Positions 35,103 through 45,400 of a DNA stretch of 51,232 nucleotides are shown here, piece by piece. Position numbers and translations under genes: made by a program. The stretch is from an uncultured bacterium (GTDB taxonomy: Bacteria > Verrucomicrobiota > Lentisphaeria > Victivallales > UBA1829). How positions within the stretch are numbered: position 1 is the stretch's first letter; each line of letters begins with the position of its first letter. The notes under the pieces were generated by a model. The model was not told where the DNA came from. It saw only the letters and a program-made list of their open reading frames with translations, and did not search any database. The DNA lies in contig CACZEK010000018.1 of the NCBI GenBank assembly GCA_902780135.1, positions 1-51,232 on the forward strand, read 5' to 3'.

Positions 35103-36524
35103 TCACTTTTCCAACTTTTTCGCGAGCTCGTCGAATTCGGCCATCACGCCCGGCTCGACGGATTCGTCGATCTTGACCGGCACGGCGCGCGCGGTCACGA
35201 AATAATGCACGGTGTCGGCGTTCGAGGTCGTCGTGCCGAAGATGTACTTCAGGACCGGCAGTTCGCAGAGGAACGGGATGCCAATGGTCTGCTCCACATC
35301 CGTGGCGCGCTGCCAGCAGGCGAGGAGCTTTTCCTGTCCGAACGGAAGCGAAACGGCTCCGGCGACGCTCGTGCCTTCGGAGATCTCCGCGCCCATGTTG
35401 TTGCGTTCGACCACGTTCGAGCCTTCGAGCTCGAAATTGAACGTCACGCCGCCGTTTTCGCGGGTGCCGGCGATGGTCGCCTCGGAAATGTTCAGTTCAA
35501 GCGAGGCGTCGCCGCCGACGTCCACGCTGGTGCGGTGGTCTTCGTCCTTCAGGATGTTCTGGTATTCGGGCGAGAAGCTCGCCTTGAACTCGGCGTCCGG
35601 GTTGTTGGAAACCGTGACGCCGGCGGTGCTGTTGATCGTCGCGCGTCCGTTCTGCTGAAGCAGGCGGATGAAGCTGAAATCGAACGCGGGGGCGGTGTAG
35701 AAGCCGCCGAAACCGTAGGTGAACGTGCCGAAGAGGTCGGCTCCGGTCTGCGTGAGGCCGGTCAGGATCGTTTCCGCAGCCTTGATGCTCAGCACGTCGT
35801 ACGCGGCGTCGAAGAGGTTGAGGCCGGGGCCGTTCTTCCACGCCAGATAGTCCACGCCGACGTCCAGCAGGTCGCTTTCGCGGATCTCGTACACCTTCAG
35901 CTCGATGCTCGTCTGCGGGATCTCCTTGTCCAGCCATTCGAGCTTCGCCTTGATGTCCGCCACGCGCGCCGGGGTGTCCTTGAAGTAGAACATGCCGGTC
36001 TTCGGGTCGAGTCTCACAGTGGAGTCCAGCGGACCGCTGGAAATCCCGGTCTCCTCGATCACTTCAAGCATGCTTTCGGCGGAGCGGTACTGCGGCTTGT
36101 ACGTGCCGTAGGCGATGCCGGTGCCGGAAATGATCGTGTCGTAGTCGTTCATCTTGCCGGGACGGTCGAGCGCTTCGACCATCTCGTCGATGTAGGGCAT
36201 CATCGGGACCGTGGTGGACACGATCAGCAGCTGGCGGCTGTTCGCCTTGTCCTCCATGCAGGTCACGCTGGAGTTGCCGTCGAAGCGGATCGCCGCGCTC
36301 TTCACGAACGGGGCCAGGTCGACGGCTTTCGTGTGCTCCAGCACATACGTCTTGCTGACCATGTCCTTCTGCGCGCCGTTCTGCACGATCGTGATGGTCT
36401 GCTTTTTCTCGCCGGTCTCGATTTCTTCGGTGGTCTCGTCGGCCGGATTCTCTTCGGCAAACGAGGGGATCAGGAGGCAGGCCGCGAACAATGCGGCGAT
36501 GCCGGTCTTCACCTTGGGATTCAT
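35103..36524 (-). CDS. Secretin-like protein, divergent paralogue
   Basis: 473 aa. The signal peptide ends near AEEN (residue 24). KTYVLEHTKAVDLAPFVKSAAI and TGIAYGTYKPQYRSAESMLEVIEE correspond to segments of the neighbouring paralogue (KTYVLKHADPY and YVYQPKYRSAEEL), so the two arose by duplication. The C-terminus IGIPFLCELPVLKYIFGTTT matches the secretin end only loosely. It could be a cut-down ring component or a pilotin-like partner. The start at 36524 follows AAAGGAG. A promoter about 560 bp upstream (37083-37110) leaves an unusually long leader. Probably cotranscribed with the other gene. Confidence 0.7.
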   Translation of the reverse strand: MNPKVKTGIAALFAACLLIPSFAEENPADETTEEIETGEKKQTITIVQNGAQKDMVSKTYVLEHTKAVDLAPFVKSAAIRFDGNSSVTCMEDKANSRQLLIVSTTVPMMPYIDEMVEALDRPGKMNDYDTIISGTGIAYGTYKPQYRSAESMLEVIEETGISSGPLDSTVRLDPKTGMFYFKDTPARVADIKAKLEWLDKEIPQTSIELKVYEIRESDLLDVGVDYLAWKNGPGLNLFDAAYDVLSIKAAETILTGLTQTGADLFGTFTYGFGGFYTAPAFDFSFIRLLQQNGRATINSTAGVTVSNNPDAEFKASFSPEYQNILKDEDHRTSVDVGGDASLELNISEATIAGTRENGGVTFNFELEGSNVVERNNMGAEISEGTSVAGAVSLPFGQEKLLACWQRATDVEQTIGIPFLCELPVLKYIFGTTTSNADTVHYFVTARAVPVKIDESVEPGVMAEFDELAKKLEK

Positions 36525-37082
36525 TTGGGGGGATCTCCTTTGGTTTTGTTGGTTTGGTGGTTATGGTTCGGGTTGTCGGTTTGTGAAACGATCATGCTGT
36601 CTGCCGGCACGGACGGGACCGGAAAGAGGGAGGGCGGAAACACGGAACCCCTGCCCGGACGCGCGCACGGCGAAACACCGCCGCCCGGCATGAGCAAGTC
36701 CCGTGCCATCGGCTTTTTCGAGGGAGAACGGCGGGAAACACACGTCCTGAAAGCGTAAAACGCGCGGGGCGTTTTTTTCAATGCATGAAAAAAGCCGCAA
36801 GTCCGCCGGTCCTCCGTGCGCGGACATACGCAATGCACCGTCCGGCACACGCAGCGTGACGCCCTTTTTCCCTGTACAAAAGTACATAATGTTCTCTCCC
36901 GCACGGCTTCATGCCGCGCCCTTCCGTTTTTTTCCCGGTGCGTTCCGGAATTTCCCGCCGGCTTCGTGCCGTGCCGCTAGTTTCGGGATTTAGTTAGCCT
37001 GCACTAACTTTAGTGTCCGGCGAACATACGACCGGATGTTTTCTGCTGAAAACCGGATCGCATGAAGCCGACTGCATTATTT

Positions 37083-37110
37083 ACTATAGCACATCTTTTC
37101 ATTTTTTCAA
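37083..37110 (-). promoter_or_regulatory. Sigma70-type promoter for the secretin-like operon
   Basis: On the minus strand: TTGAAA (37105-37110), 16-bp spacer, TATAGT (37083-37088). The spacer shares AAATGAA and GATGTGC with the coaE promoter at 16517-16545. Expected start of transcription near 37076. Confidence 0.6.
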
Positions 37111-37410
37111 TAAGTCCCACCTAACTTTTTTGAAAAAAAGTTGAGTTCCCACGCAAAATCGCCCGGGGAAACAACGCCGCATCAATTAGGGCAGACTAAG
37201 TTTCAGGCTTCGGGGCAACCCGGTCTTCGTCCGGCTGACGCCTTTCGGAAAAGTCCGTCATGCCCCGCCGCGACGCCCCCGGAACCGGACGGCCGCCCCC
37301 CTGTCGTGCGATGCCCGCGCCGGCGATGTCGACCGTCCCGGAACAGAACCGCGGGATCATGGCGCGCGGCATGGCTTCGTTTTTTTCGTGGAAACGAGGA
37401 GCAAAACGAC

Positions 37411-37438
37411 TTGACTTTTCGAGAAAAGGTGCTATATT
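37411..37438 (+). promoter_or_regulatory. Sigma70-type promoter of the tRNA gene
   Basis: TTGACT (37411-37416), 16-bp spacer, TATATT (37433-37438). The tRNA starts 28 nt after the -10 box. Correct distance and consensus for a stable RNA promoter. Confidence 0.7.
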
Positions 37439-37466
37439 GGTATGTTGCCGGTCGATTCCGGCATGT

Positions 37467-37544
37467 CGGGATGTAGCGCAGCCTGGTTAGCGCGTTTGAC
37501 TGGGGGTCAAAAGGTCGTGAGTTCAACTCTCATCATCCCGACCA
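37467..37544 (+). tRNA. tRNA-Pro (anticodon GGG)
   Basis: 78 nt. Acceptor CGGGATG/CATCCCG, D-stem GCGC/GCGC, anticodon stem TTTGA/TCAAA with loop CTGGGGG (anticodon GGG, bases 34-36), variable AGGTC, T-stem GTGAG/CTCAT and loop TTCAACT. Discriminator A and an encoded CCA (37542-37544). A run of seven T (37545-37551) follows directly and may end transcription. It has its own promoter upstream. Confidence 0.97.
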
Positions 37545-37732
37545 TTTTTTTGTCTTCATCCGAGGCGGAAACGAGGCGATCCGGCGGGACGCCGACCCCG
37601 CGGCGCGACCGGAATCCTTATGATCTCTTTCCGGAATCTTGAAAAAAACACGTTTGATCCCTTGATTTTTGTGTTTGACGTGCTATTTGTAATCAGTCTA
37701 TCAAAAAACGTCAAGCCCGGAGTGGAATTGCA

Positions 37733-38809
37733 ATGAACGAAAAAGACGCATCGTTTCTTGTGTTGTTTCTGGCGCCCGTCAAGGACTATCTGGCGGACGA
37801 CAAAGTCTCGGAAATCCTGATCAACGGCCCGAACCAGATCTACATCGAACGCGGGGGCAAGCTTCAGGAGACCGAGGCGAAATTCGCCAGCGAATCCCAG
37901 CTGAAAGCCGCCGCCGTGAACATCGCGAAATCGGTGGAGCGCCAGCTCGACGAAATGCACCCGGACCTGGACGCCCGCCTCCCGGACGGTTCCCGCGTCC
38001 ACGCCACGATCCCGCCGATCAGCCGCTGCGGCACCATCATCTCCATCCGCAAGTTCAAAAAGGAAATGCTGACGCTGGAGAAACTCGAAGGGTTCGGCAG
38101 CGTGCCGCACGACGGCGTCCTGCTTCTGAACGCCATCGTGAAGCTGAGAAAGAACACCATCATCTCCGGCGGCACGTCCTCCGGCAAGACGTCCGTCCTG
38201 AACGCCGTGAGCGGACTGATCCCGGAAAAGGACCGCATCCTCGTGCTGGAAGACGCCAGCGAACTTCAGCTCCAGCAGAAACACTGCGTCTACTTCGAGA
38301 CGCGCAAGCCGGACAAGAACGGACAGGGCGAGTTTTCGATCCGCGACCTCGTGATCGCGTCCCTGCGCCTGCGCCCGGACCGCCTGGTCATCGGCGAAAT
38401 CCGAGGCGGCGAAGCGCTCGACCTGCTCCAGGCGATGAACACCGGCCACTCCGGCTCCATGTCGACCATCCACGCCAACACCCCGGTCGACGCCCTGAGC
38501 CGCATGGAAACGTGCGCCATCATGAGCGGCATCGAACTGCCCCTGACCGCCCTCCGCATGCAGGTGGCGTCCGCCATCAACTGCGTGGTCCATACCATGC
38601 GCCTGCCCGACGGCTCCCGCAAGATCGTGGAGATCGCCGAGGTCCTCCCGCTGGAACACGGCGAGTACCGCACCCGCACGCTGATGAAGTGGCACACGGA
38701 CAGCATCGCGCCGGACGGGACCGTCGCCGGACGGTTCCTCCTCGGAGAAAAGCCTTCGTTCGCCGAAGACGCGAAGATCATGGGCATCGAGCTTCCGGAA
38801 TATCCGTGA
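37733..38809 (+). CDS. TadA/CpaF/VirB11-type secretion ATPase
   Basis: 358 aa. These hexameric ATPases power Flp-type pilus assembly or type IV secretion. Walker A is GGTSSGKT (146-153), the Asp box is around VLEDASELQL, Walker B includes LVIGEIRGGEALD (about 218-230) and the His box is GHSGSMSTIHANT (238-250). The N-domain starts with YLADDKVSEILINGP typical of CpaF. It is shorter than many TadA proteins (about 420-450 aa) and stands alone: no TadB, TadC, pilin or prepilin peptidase gene follows. The start at 37733 has GGAG about 11 nt upstream. Two secretin-like genes sit 1.2 kb away in opposite orientation, possibly part of the same apparatus. Confidence 0.9.
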   Translation: MNEKDASFLVLFLAPVKDYLADDKVSEILINGPNQIYIERGGKLQETEAKFASESQLKAAAVNIAKSVERQLDEMHPDLDARLPDGSRVHATIPPISRCGTIISIRKFKKEMLTLEKLEGFGSVPHDGVLLLNAIVKLRKNTIISGGTSSGKTSVLNAVSGLIPEKDRILVLEDASELQLQQKHCVYFETRKPDKNGQGEFSIRDLVIASLRLRPDRLVIGEIRGGEALDLLQAMNTGHSGSMSTIHANTPVDALSRMETCAIMSGIELPLTALRMQVASAINCVVHTMRLPDGSRKIVEIAEVLPLEHGEYRTRTLMKWHTDSIAPDGTVAGRFLLGEKPSFAEDAKIMGIELPEYP

Positions 38810-38814
38810 CGGAA

Positions 38815-38838
38815 AGCCGGGGGGGAACGGACCCGGCT
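38815..38838 (+). terminator. Hairpin after the ATPase gene
   Basis: AGCCGGG (38815-38821) pairs with CCCGGCT (38832-38838) across a 10-nt loop, starting 6 bp after the stop. No T-run follows immediately, so intrinsic termination would be weak; Rho-dependent ending is possible. Confidence 0.35.
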
Positions 38839-39087
38839 GCATGTTCATCTTCCTCCCCGGCGGACCCGGCATATCGCGCTGAATCCCCGTTTGTTTCCGA
38901 TACGTCCGTACCGGGACGATGTTTTTTTCTTCTTTTTTAGGTTTTCCGGGTGTTTTTTCGCGGGATTGTGTTATATTTCTATTGAAAAAACATGGAGCGG
39001 CCGGAAACGCTCTCTCCGCCGCGCCCCGTCCCCCGAACGAACCAACAAGCCGCGCAGAACCGCGGGAAAGCCGCCGAATCCGTCATC

Positions 39088-42000
39088 ATGCCGATCTTCC
39101 AGTCCATCCCCGAAAACGTCACGGCATGCGTGTGCCGCCGGACCTGCCTGGAAGACCTCGCGGACGTGCTGATCGCGGACCTGTCCGCGGATATCCGAAG
39201 CCGGGCGGCGTCCCGGACGCACGATGCGGACGATTCCGCCGAGGGGATGTTCTACCGCCCCGAAGTCATCGTGCCGAACAAGAGCATGCGCCGCTACCTG
39301 ACCATGCGCTTCGCCCGCAACGAGGGGATCGCCGCCGGGATCCGGTTCCCGTCCCTGATGTCGCTTTTCTCCGCCGAACGGATCAACGCCGGAAGCATCG
39401 CGTGGCGCATCTACCGGATCCTGCTTTCGGACTCCGGACGGAGGTTCCGCATCCCGTGCCAATGGATCCGGGGCGACGCGAAACGGTGTTACGACCTGGC
39501 GAACCGGCTGGGGCGGCTGTACGACCGGTACATGCTGTACCGCCCGGACTGGCTGAACGCCTGGGAACGGAATGCCGTCCCGGAAGAATTGAGGGGGATG
39601 AAAGATGCGGACTGGCAGGGGGAATTGTGGCGGGAGGCCGCCAAAGACTGGGCCGGACGCCATTTTGCGGCGGAATACGCCCGGATCATCCGGGGCGGAA
39701 CGGACGGGCGGCACAGGACGATCCGCATCTTCGGGTTCTCCCAGCTGGCGCCGGCGATGATGGAGTGCCTGGCATGGCTCAACAGCACGGGCAACGCGGA
39801 CGTGAAACTGTATCAGCCCGCGCCGAGCAGCGGCAAGTATTTCGGCGAAAACAACCTGAACCTCAAGGAAGAGCTGAAGGAACTGGTGCACCTGTATTAC
39901 CATACAGGAGAGGACCCCGAACGACTGGAGTATCTCATGTCGGAACTGTTCTTCCGGCACAATCCGCTGATCGCGGCATTCGGGGCGCAGAGCCGGACGG
40001 CGATGACCGAGGCGGAGGAACTGAATTTCATCGGCGCCGATTACGACGGCGAAGCCGCGGACGCGCCATCATGCGGAAGCGGTTCGATCCTGCACAGGCT
40101 TCAGCGGAAGATCATGGACGACGAACCGGAAAGCGCGGTCCCGGCAAAGGCTTTGAAGAGCCAGGCGGACGCGTGCCCCTCGGTGCAGATCAGGAGCTGT
40201 TATTCCGCGTTCCGCGAAGTCGAGGCGGCGCACAATTTCATCCTGCACTGCCTGGACGAAGACCCGGAGCTCACGCTGAACGACGTTTTCATCATGACCC
40301 CGACGCCGGACGTTTTCTCGCCGCTGGTCGACGCCGTATTCAACCACGCCGACGAGGGGCGGCTGGCGGTCTCCCTCGCCGACCGCCCGGAAACCGACGA
40401 GCTGCCGTCCTACCGGACCTTCCTGAAGATCCTGTCGCTGTTCAAAGGCGAATTCACCGCCTCCGACATCTTCGGCATCCTGGAGGATGCGGCGGCCCAG
40501 GCGCAAACCGGCATCACCGCCGACGACTGCAGGGAATTCCGCGACGCGGCCGGGCGCGCCGGGATCCGGTGGGGATGGGACGCAGACGACCACCGGAACG
40601 GCAATTCCGGCGGTCGGGCGTTCCCGCAGAACACCTGGCAGGCGGGATTCGACCGGATGCTGCTGCATTACGCCGTGGACCTCGACCCGGCGGCGCCGTT
40701 CCCCGCGGACGCTTCCGGCGGCGAAGACGCGCTCTACGCCGTCCCCGGATACAGCGGCAGCCGCGCCGTCACCCTGGGAAAGATCGCGGTCCTGGTCCGC
40801 CGCCTGCACGACTTCGCCCTGATGATGCGCGCCAGAAGCCGGGACGGCGTACCGTTCCGCGTCTGGAAAGAGACGCTGATGCGCGCCGCGGCGGAATTCT
40901 TCGGGGCGGACTCCGAACTCCCGGCACTCCTCCTGAACATCCTTTCGAACTGGGGAACGGCAATATCCGAAGCGCAGGCGCGGACGGACGCGGAGTCCGG
41001 CGGGGAAACGGATCCGGCGGGATACGAAACGGACGACACGCCGCTGAACGGAGAGACCGTGCTGGCGTACCTCGGGAACCAGGTCTCGGACAGCGGCGAC
41101 AGCACGCGCGGATTCATGCGCGGGAGCATCACGTTCTGCGGCCTGCGCCCCATGCGGAGCATCCCCGCAGGCGCGATCGTCCTGCTGGGCATGAACCACC
41201 GGGCTTTCCCCGGAGAGGACAACGCCCCGGAATTCGACCTGATGAGAAAGACGCGGAAGGCGGGCGACCCCGACAAGAGGGAGGAATCCCGGCAGCTCTT
41301 CCTGGACGTGATCATGGCGGCGCGCAAATATCTGTATATCAGCTACACCGGACGCGACAACCACGACAGGAAGGAGTATCCACCGTCCGTGTGCGTGGAC
41401 GTGCTCCGGTCCTATCTGGAGCACGAATTCGGCAAAAACAGCTTCGTCGACCTGCAGGAACCGATCCAGGCGTTTTCGCCGGAACTTTTCAAGCCGCAGG
41501 CACGCAACCAGTCCTATTCCGGAAAACTGCTGGAGGCCGCTAAAAAAATCCGGAGCGAACGGACGCAGGACGCGCTTCCCGTGTTTCACATGAACAGCAT
41601 CTCGCAGCCGCCCGACGCTTCGCTGCTGCACATTTCGATGGACGACCTGATCCGGTTCCTCGGCAATCCCGCGACGGAGTTCGTGAAGAAACGCCTGGAC
41701 GCATCCGCGTCCGTAACGGAGGAGACGCCCGCGGAGGATTCCGAGGTGTTCGAGGGGAAACAGGATTTCGACAGGACGCGGGAACTGCTTGAGCTGTACC
41801 TGCGAACCCGCCCGGAACAGCGGAGCGGGCTGGCGCGGATCAGCCTCCAGCGGCTGAAGGCGGACGGCACCGTGCCGCTGACGGAAACGCCGGAAACCTG
41901 GAGCGACTGGAAAAAGATCGCCGCATTGGGCGAAAACATCCTCGCGGAATCCGGCGGCGGGGAAACTCTCCCTCTGCCTCAAACGGAAAAAACGTTCGCC

Positions 42001-42498
42001 TGCGGCGTCACGCTGATGCTGCCGGAACAGGACCTGCCCGTTTCCTCCGGCGGCATCCACCTGCAGCTCATACCCGACATCGGGAACAGCATCTCCGCCC
42101 ATACGCTGATCCGGGGGATCCTGAACCACCTCGGCGCAAACCTCCGCGAAAAGACCGTCACGCGCATCCTGTACGTGAAAGACGGCGCAATCCATGTCTC
42201 CGAGGCGGAAGCGATGGAGCCGGACAAGGCGGAACGCGCGATGAACGGCATCCTGGAGCTGTATTGCGAGGGGATGACGAAACCGGTCCCGTTCTTCCCG
42301 AAGACGATCTGCGCGATGTTCAGGAACGAGAACCACATGCTCGCCTGGCGCGGGACGCACCAGTACAAGGGCGAGGTCGAGAAATTCGGGATGTATTTCG
42401 GGGACGAACTGCCGCCGGAACAGGAACTGGAACGTCTCATGAGGATCGTGTTCGGCAACCCGGACGTTCAGTTTGCGGAAAGGGGAAGCACAGGATGA
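39088..42498 (+). CDS. recC: Exodeoxyribonuclease V gamma subunit (RecC)
   Basis: 1136 aa if translation starts at the ATG at 39088. An in-frame ATG at 38992 exists, but it would lie only about 15 nt after a TATATT (38972-38977) that is probably the -10 box, and the extra 32 residues are Pro/Gln-rich. RecC-like features: the N-terminal EVIVPNKSMRRYLTMRFARNEGIAAGIRFPS, FGFSQLAPAMMECL, and a C-terminal nuclease-like fold around LHISMDDLIRFLGNPATEF. RecC is the Chi-recognising and strand-separating scaffold of RecBCD. The stop overlaps recB (ATGA at 42495). It opens a three-gene operon with recB and recD. Confidence 0.88.
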   Translation: MPIFQSIPENVTACVCRRTCLEDLADVLIADLSADIRSRAASRTHDADDSAEGMFYRPEVIVPNKSMRRYLTMRFARNEGIAAGIRFPSLMSLFSAERINAGSIAWRIYRILLSDSGRRFRIPCQWIRGDAKRCYDLANRLGRLYDRYMLYRPDWLNAWERNAVPEELRGMKDADWQGELWREAAKDWAGRHFAAEYARIIRGGTDGRHRTIRIFGFSQLAPAMMECLAWLNSTGNADVKLYQPAPSSGKYFGENNLNLKEELKELVHLYYHTGEDPERLEYLMSELFFRHNPLIAAFGAQSRTAMTEAEELNFIGADYDGEAADAPSCGSGSILHRLQRKIMDDEPESAVPAKALKSQADACPSVQIRSCYSAFREVEAAHNFILHCLDEDPELTLNDVFIMTPTPDVFSPLVDAVFNHADEGRLAVSLADRPETDELPSYRTFLKILSLFKGEFTASDIFGILEDAAAQAQTGITADDCREFRDAAGRAGIRWGWDADDHRNGNSGGRAFPQNTWQAGFDRMLLHYAVDLDPAAPFPADASGGEDALYAVPGYSGSRAVTLGKIAVLVRRLHDFALMMRARSRDGVPFRVWKETLMRAAAEFFGADSELPALLLNILSNWGTAISEAQARTDAESGGETDPAGYETDDTPLNGETVLAYLGNQVSDSGDSTRGFMRGSITFCGLRPMRSIPAGAIVLLGMNHRAFPGEDNAPEFDLMRKTRKAGDPDKREESRQLFLDVIMAARKYLYISYTGRDNHDRKEYPPSVCVDVLRSYLEHEFGKNSFVDLQEPIQAFSPELFKPQARNQSYSGKLLEAAKKIRSERTQDALPVFHMNSISQPPDASLLHISMDDLIRFLGNPATEFVKKRLDASASVTEETPAEDSEVFEGKQDFDRTRELLELYLRTRPEQRSGLARISLQRLKADGTVPLTETPETWSDWKKIAALGENILAESGGGETLPLPQTEKTFACGVTLMLPEQDLPVSSGGIHLQLIPDIGNSISAHTLIRGILNHLGANLREKTVTRILYVKDGAIHVSEAEAMEPDKAERAMNGILELYCEGMTKPVPFFPKTICAMFRNENHMLAWRGTHQYKGEVEKFGMYFGDELPPEQELERLMRIVFGNPDVQFAERGSTG

Positions 42499-45400
42499 AT
42501 GTCTCCGAATATCCCCTGACGCCCGGACGTTATCTAATCGAGGCAAGCGCCGGAACCGGCAAGACCTACACCATCACGCATCTGGTCCTGCGGCTGATCC
42601 TGCAGAGAGTCCCCGTGCGCGAGATCCTCGTCACGACATTCTCCAAGGCCGCGGCGGCGGAACTGAAAGCGCGCATCCTGAAGCTGCTGAACGAGGAACT
42701 GAACGATCTCCGTCCGCAGGCGGAGGAAGACAGCGGCGATGCGCCGGAACGGGAACGGGAACAGGAACGGGAAACGCCGTCCCCGGACACGGCTGGCGCA
42801 AACAGGGAACGATCGTCCGACATGCTCCTGCTGATGCAGGCGGTCACGTCCATTGACGAAATGACCGTCAGCACCATACACGGATTCTGCCAGAAGATGC
42901 TCCGGGAATTCGTGCTGGAATCGGAACAGGATTTTGAACCGGAGCTGATCCCCGACGCGTCCGACTATGTCGACCGCCTGCTCCGGGCGTTCTGTCGGGA
43001 GAAGTTCTACGGCTGCGAACAGGGCTCCCCGGACTTCAAGGCGTACCGGAAGGCGGCGAAATACGCCGAAGACACGATCGACGAATGTCCGCCCGTAACA
43101 AGCTCCGGCGGGGAAAGCGTCTGCCGGGAGGCGTATCTCTATGTCCGGGACCGGCTCCGGGAGGAAAAGGAGAAGAACGGCGCGATCACGTTCAACGACC
43201 TCATCCGCATCTTTTATGACGCGCTCGCCGCCAATCCGGGTCTCGCGAATCTGGTCCGGTCCCGCTACCGCGCGGTCTTCGTCGACGAGTTTCAGGACAC
43301 GGACTGGATGCAGTACGGCATCTTCGACCGGTGCTTCCCCGCGGACTGCGGCACGGTCTTCTACATGATCGGCGACCCGAAACAGGCGATCTACGGATTC
43401 CGGGGCGCGGACATCTACACCTACCTTCAGGCGAAGCAGTCGGCGAAACGGTCGTTTACCCTGACGGAGAATTTCCGCAGCTCGCCCGCCATGATCCGGG
43501 CGGTCAACCGGATGTTCGGGGACGGCGGCATGGATCCCGGACACGAATCGAAGGCGGTCTTCCTGCAGGACGGCATCCCGTTCGTCTCGGTCGTTTCCGG
43601 ACGGACGGAGGCCGATTTCCCGCAAAACGCCGGCGCATGCCTGCGCCTCAGCCGCTACGAAGGGAAAAAGCCGGAATGCGAAGCCGAGATCAAAAAGGAC
43701 GTCGTGCGCGACATCCGGCGTCTGCTCTCGGCGGACTGCGCCATGACGGTGTTCGAGGAACGCGAGACCGGCGGAAAAAAGGAACGGGTGTCCAGGCCGC
43801 TCCGCGCGTCCGACATCGCCATCCTGGTGCAGAAACACGACCAGGCTGCCGATTTCGTGCGGATGCTGAACGCGGAGGGGATCGCCGCATCCGCCTGCAA
43901 ATCCGGCAGGATCTTCAGCACGCGCGAGGCGAAAGTCCTGCTGCTCCTGCTCAAAGCCTTCCTCCAGCCAGACATGCAGACCGCACGCGCCCTGATGCTC
44001 TCGCCCTTCTTCCGGTATTCCTGCGACGACGTCGTTTCCGCGCCCGCACGCGCCGAATCCGTCATGAAACAGCTCGCGGACTGCGGCGCCACCTGGCGGA
44101 AATCCGGCCTCCCGGCGGCGTTTCTGGGGTTCCTGGATGCCCCGCGCGAGGACGGCGTCACGCCGCGCGTGCGGATCCTCTCCGAACCGAACGGCGAACG
44201 CGCGCTCACGAACTATCTGCACCTGATGGAGCAGCTCTACCAGGAGGAGGAAGAAGAGCATGCCCGCCCCGAAGACACCCTGAACACCCTGAATCTGGCG
44301 GTCGGCGGGCACGGCGGCATCGGCGGCGAAGCCTCCACGGACGATCCGGAGGACAACCCCGACCAGCTGCGCCTGGACAGGGACGCCGCCTCGGTCCAGA
44401 TCCTGACCATGTTCACGGCGAAAGGGCTGGAATTCCCCGTCGTCTTCGTCCCCTTCCCCGCGAAAACCGACATCGGCCAGTTCACACGGGACGAGATCGC
44501 GTACCGCGTGAACATGGCCGCGGACGGCGCCCCGGAATCCCGCATCGTGCTGGATTTCGGCAAGGGAGCAACGACGAAGAGGATTTTCCAGGAGGAGACG
44601 CTCAGGAGCGCGGTCCGGCTGCTTTACGTGGCGTTGACGCGCGCGACGCTCGCGACCTACCTTTATGTCCAGCAGCTCCCCGAGGAGAAAACCGGCAGAG
44701 GCACGCCCGTCAATTTCGTGAAATCCGCGCAGGGCGTCCTGATCCGCGACAAACACCTCCCGGACGACTCGCCCGATTCCGTCCGCGCATGGAAAGACTA
44801 TTTCTTCATGACCCGGGACAAACGCCCCGACGTCTGCGCCGAATGGTACCGCGGGCTTTTCCCGGAATCCGGAGACGCCGCCGCGCAGGCGCATGCGTCC
44901 GCGGCCCCGTCCGGCACGACGGGGGAAGACCCCGCCGCCTTTGAACTCCTGCGGGACCGCCCGGCAACGTCCGGCAGCGCCGGAAACGAGGCGTATTCCC
45001 CCCTACGGCCGGAATCGGCGGACCTGTACGAAATGGAAGCGCTGACGCCGCCCGGCATCCCCGACAACTGGCGCGTGATGAGCTTCTCCGCGTTTCACAA
45101 TCTGCTCACGGACACCGCCTACAGGGAAACGGAATCTCCCGCCGACTACGATGCGGAGGCCGTCTCCGGCGAAATCCCGCCGGAGGATGACGCCCGTCCG
45201 GCGGCGGCTCCGGCAAACTCCTTCCGCAGTTTCCCGCACGGCAAGCAGTCCGGGACCCTCACGCACGAGCTCCTGGAGTATTTCGCCACGCACAGGCCGT
45301 CCGCGCAGGAGGGCGCCGGGCCGGACGTCTCCTGTTTCTTCAACCTCTTCGCATCCGAAACGGCCGCGGGCAGACGGCTCCTCATGGACCGCATCGAATC

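Larger units (their letters stand above)
36525..37466. other. Long leader of the secretin-like operon and tRNA upstream region
   Basis: About 940 bp without a convincing gene. The minus-strand promoter at 37083-37110 gives a leader of about 550 nt before the 36524 start. In it are TTTTTTCA/TGAAAAAA (36773-36793) with a 5-nt loop, TGTAC-AAAA-GTACA (36873-36886) that looks like an operator, and AGTTAG/CTAACT (36992-37009) with a 6-nt loop. The stretch 37140-37400 is GC-rich with no clear signal. Short open frames, one Cys-rich minus-strand frame at 36521-36904, lack ribosome sites. The leader could hold a regulatory RNA structure. Confidence 0.55.

Noticed and set aside
36773..36793. Terminator of the secretin leader
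   Set aside because: The stem is made of A/T runs with no T-run after it on the minus strand; kept only as a structural note.
36521..36904. Minus-strand Cys-rich open frame of 127 codons in the secretin leader
   Set aside because: Starts without a ribosome binding site, runs through the hairpins of the leader and ends inside the next gene's start region; residue composition is typical of non-coding frames.
38992..39087. Upstream start for RecC at 38992
   Set aside because: Lies about 15 nt after a likely -10 box, has no Shine-Dalgarno site, and adds Pro/Gln-rich residues not like RecC; not fully excluded.
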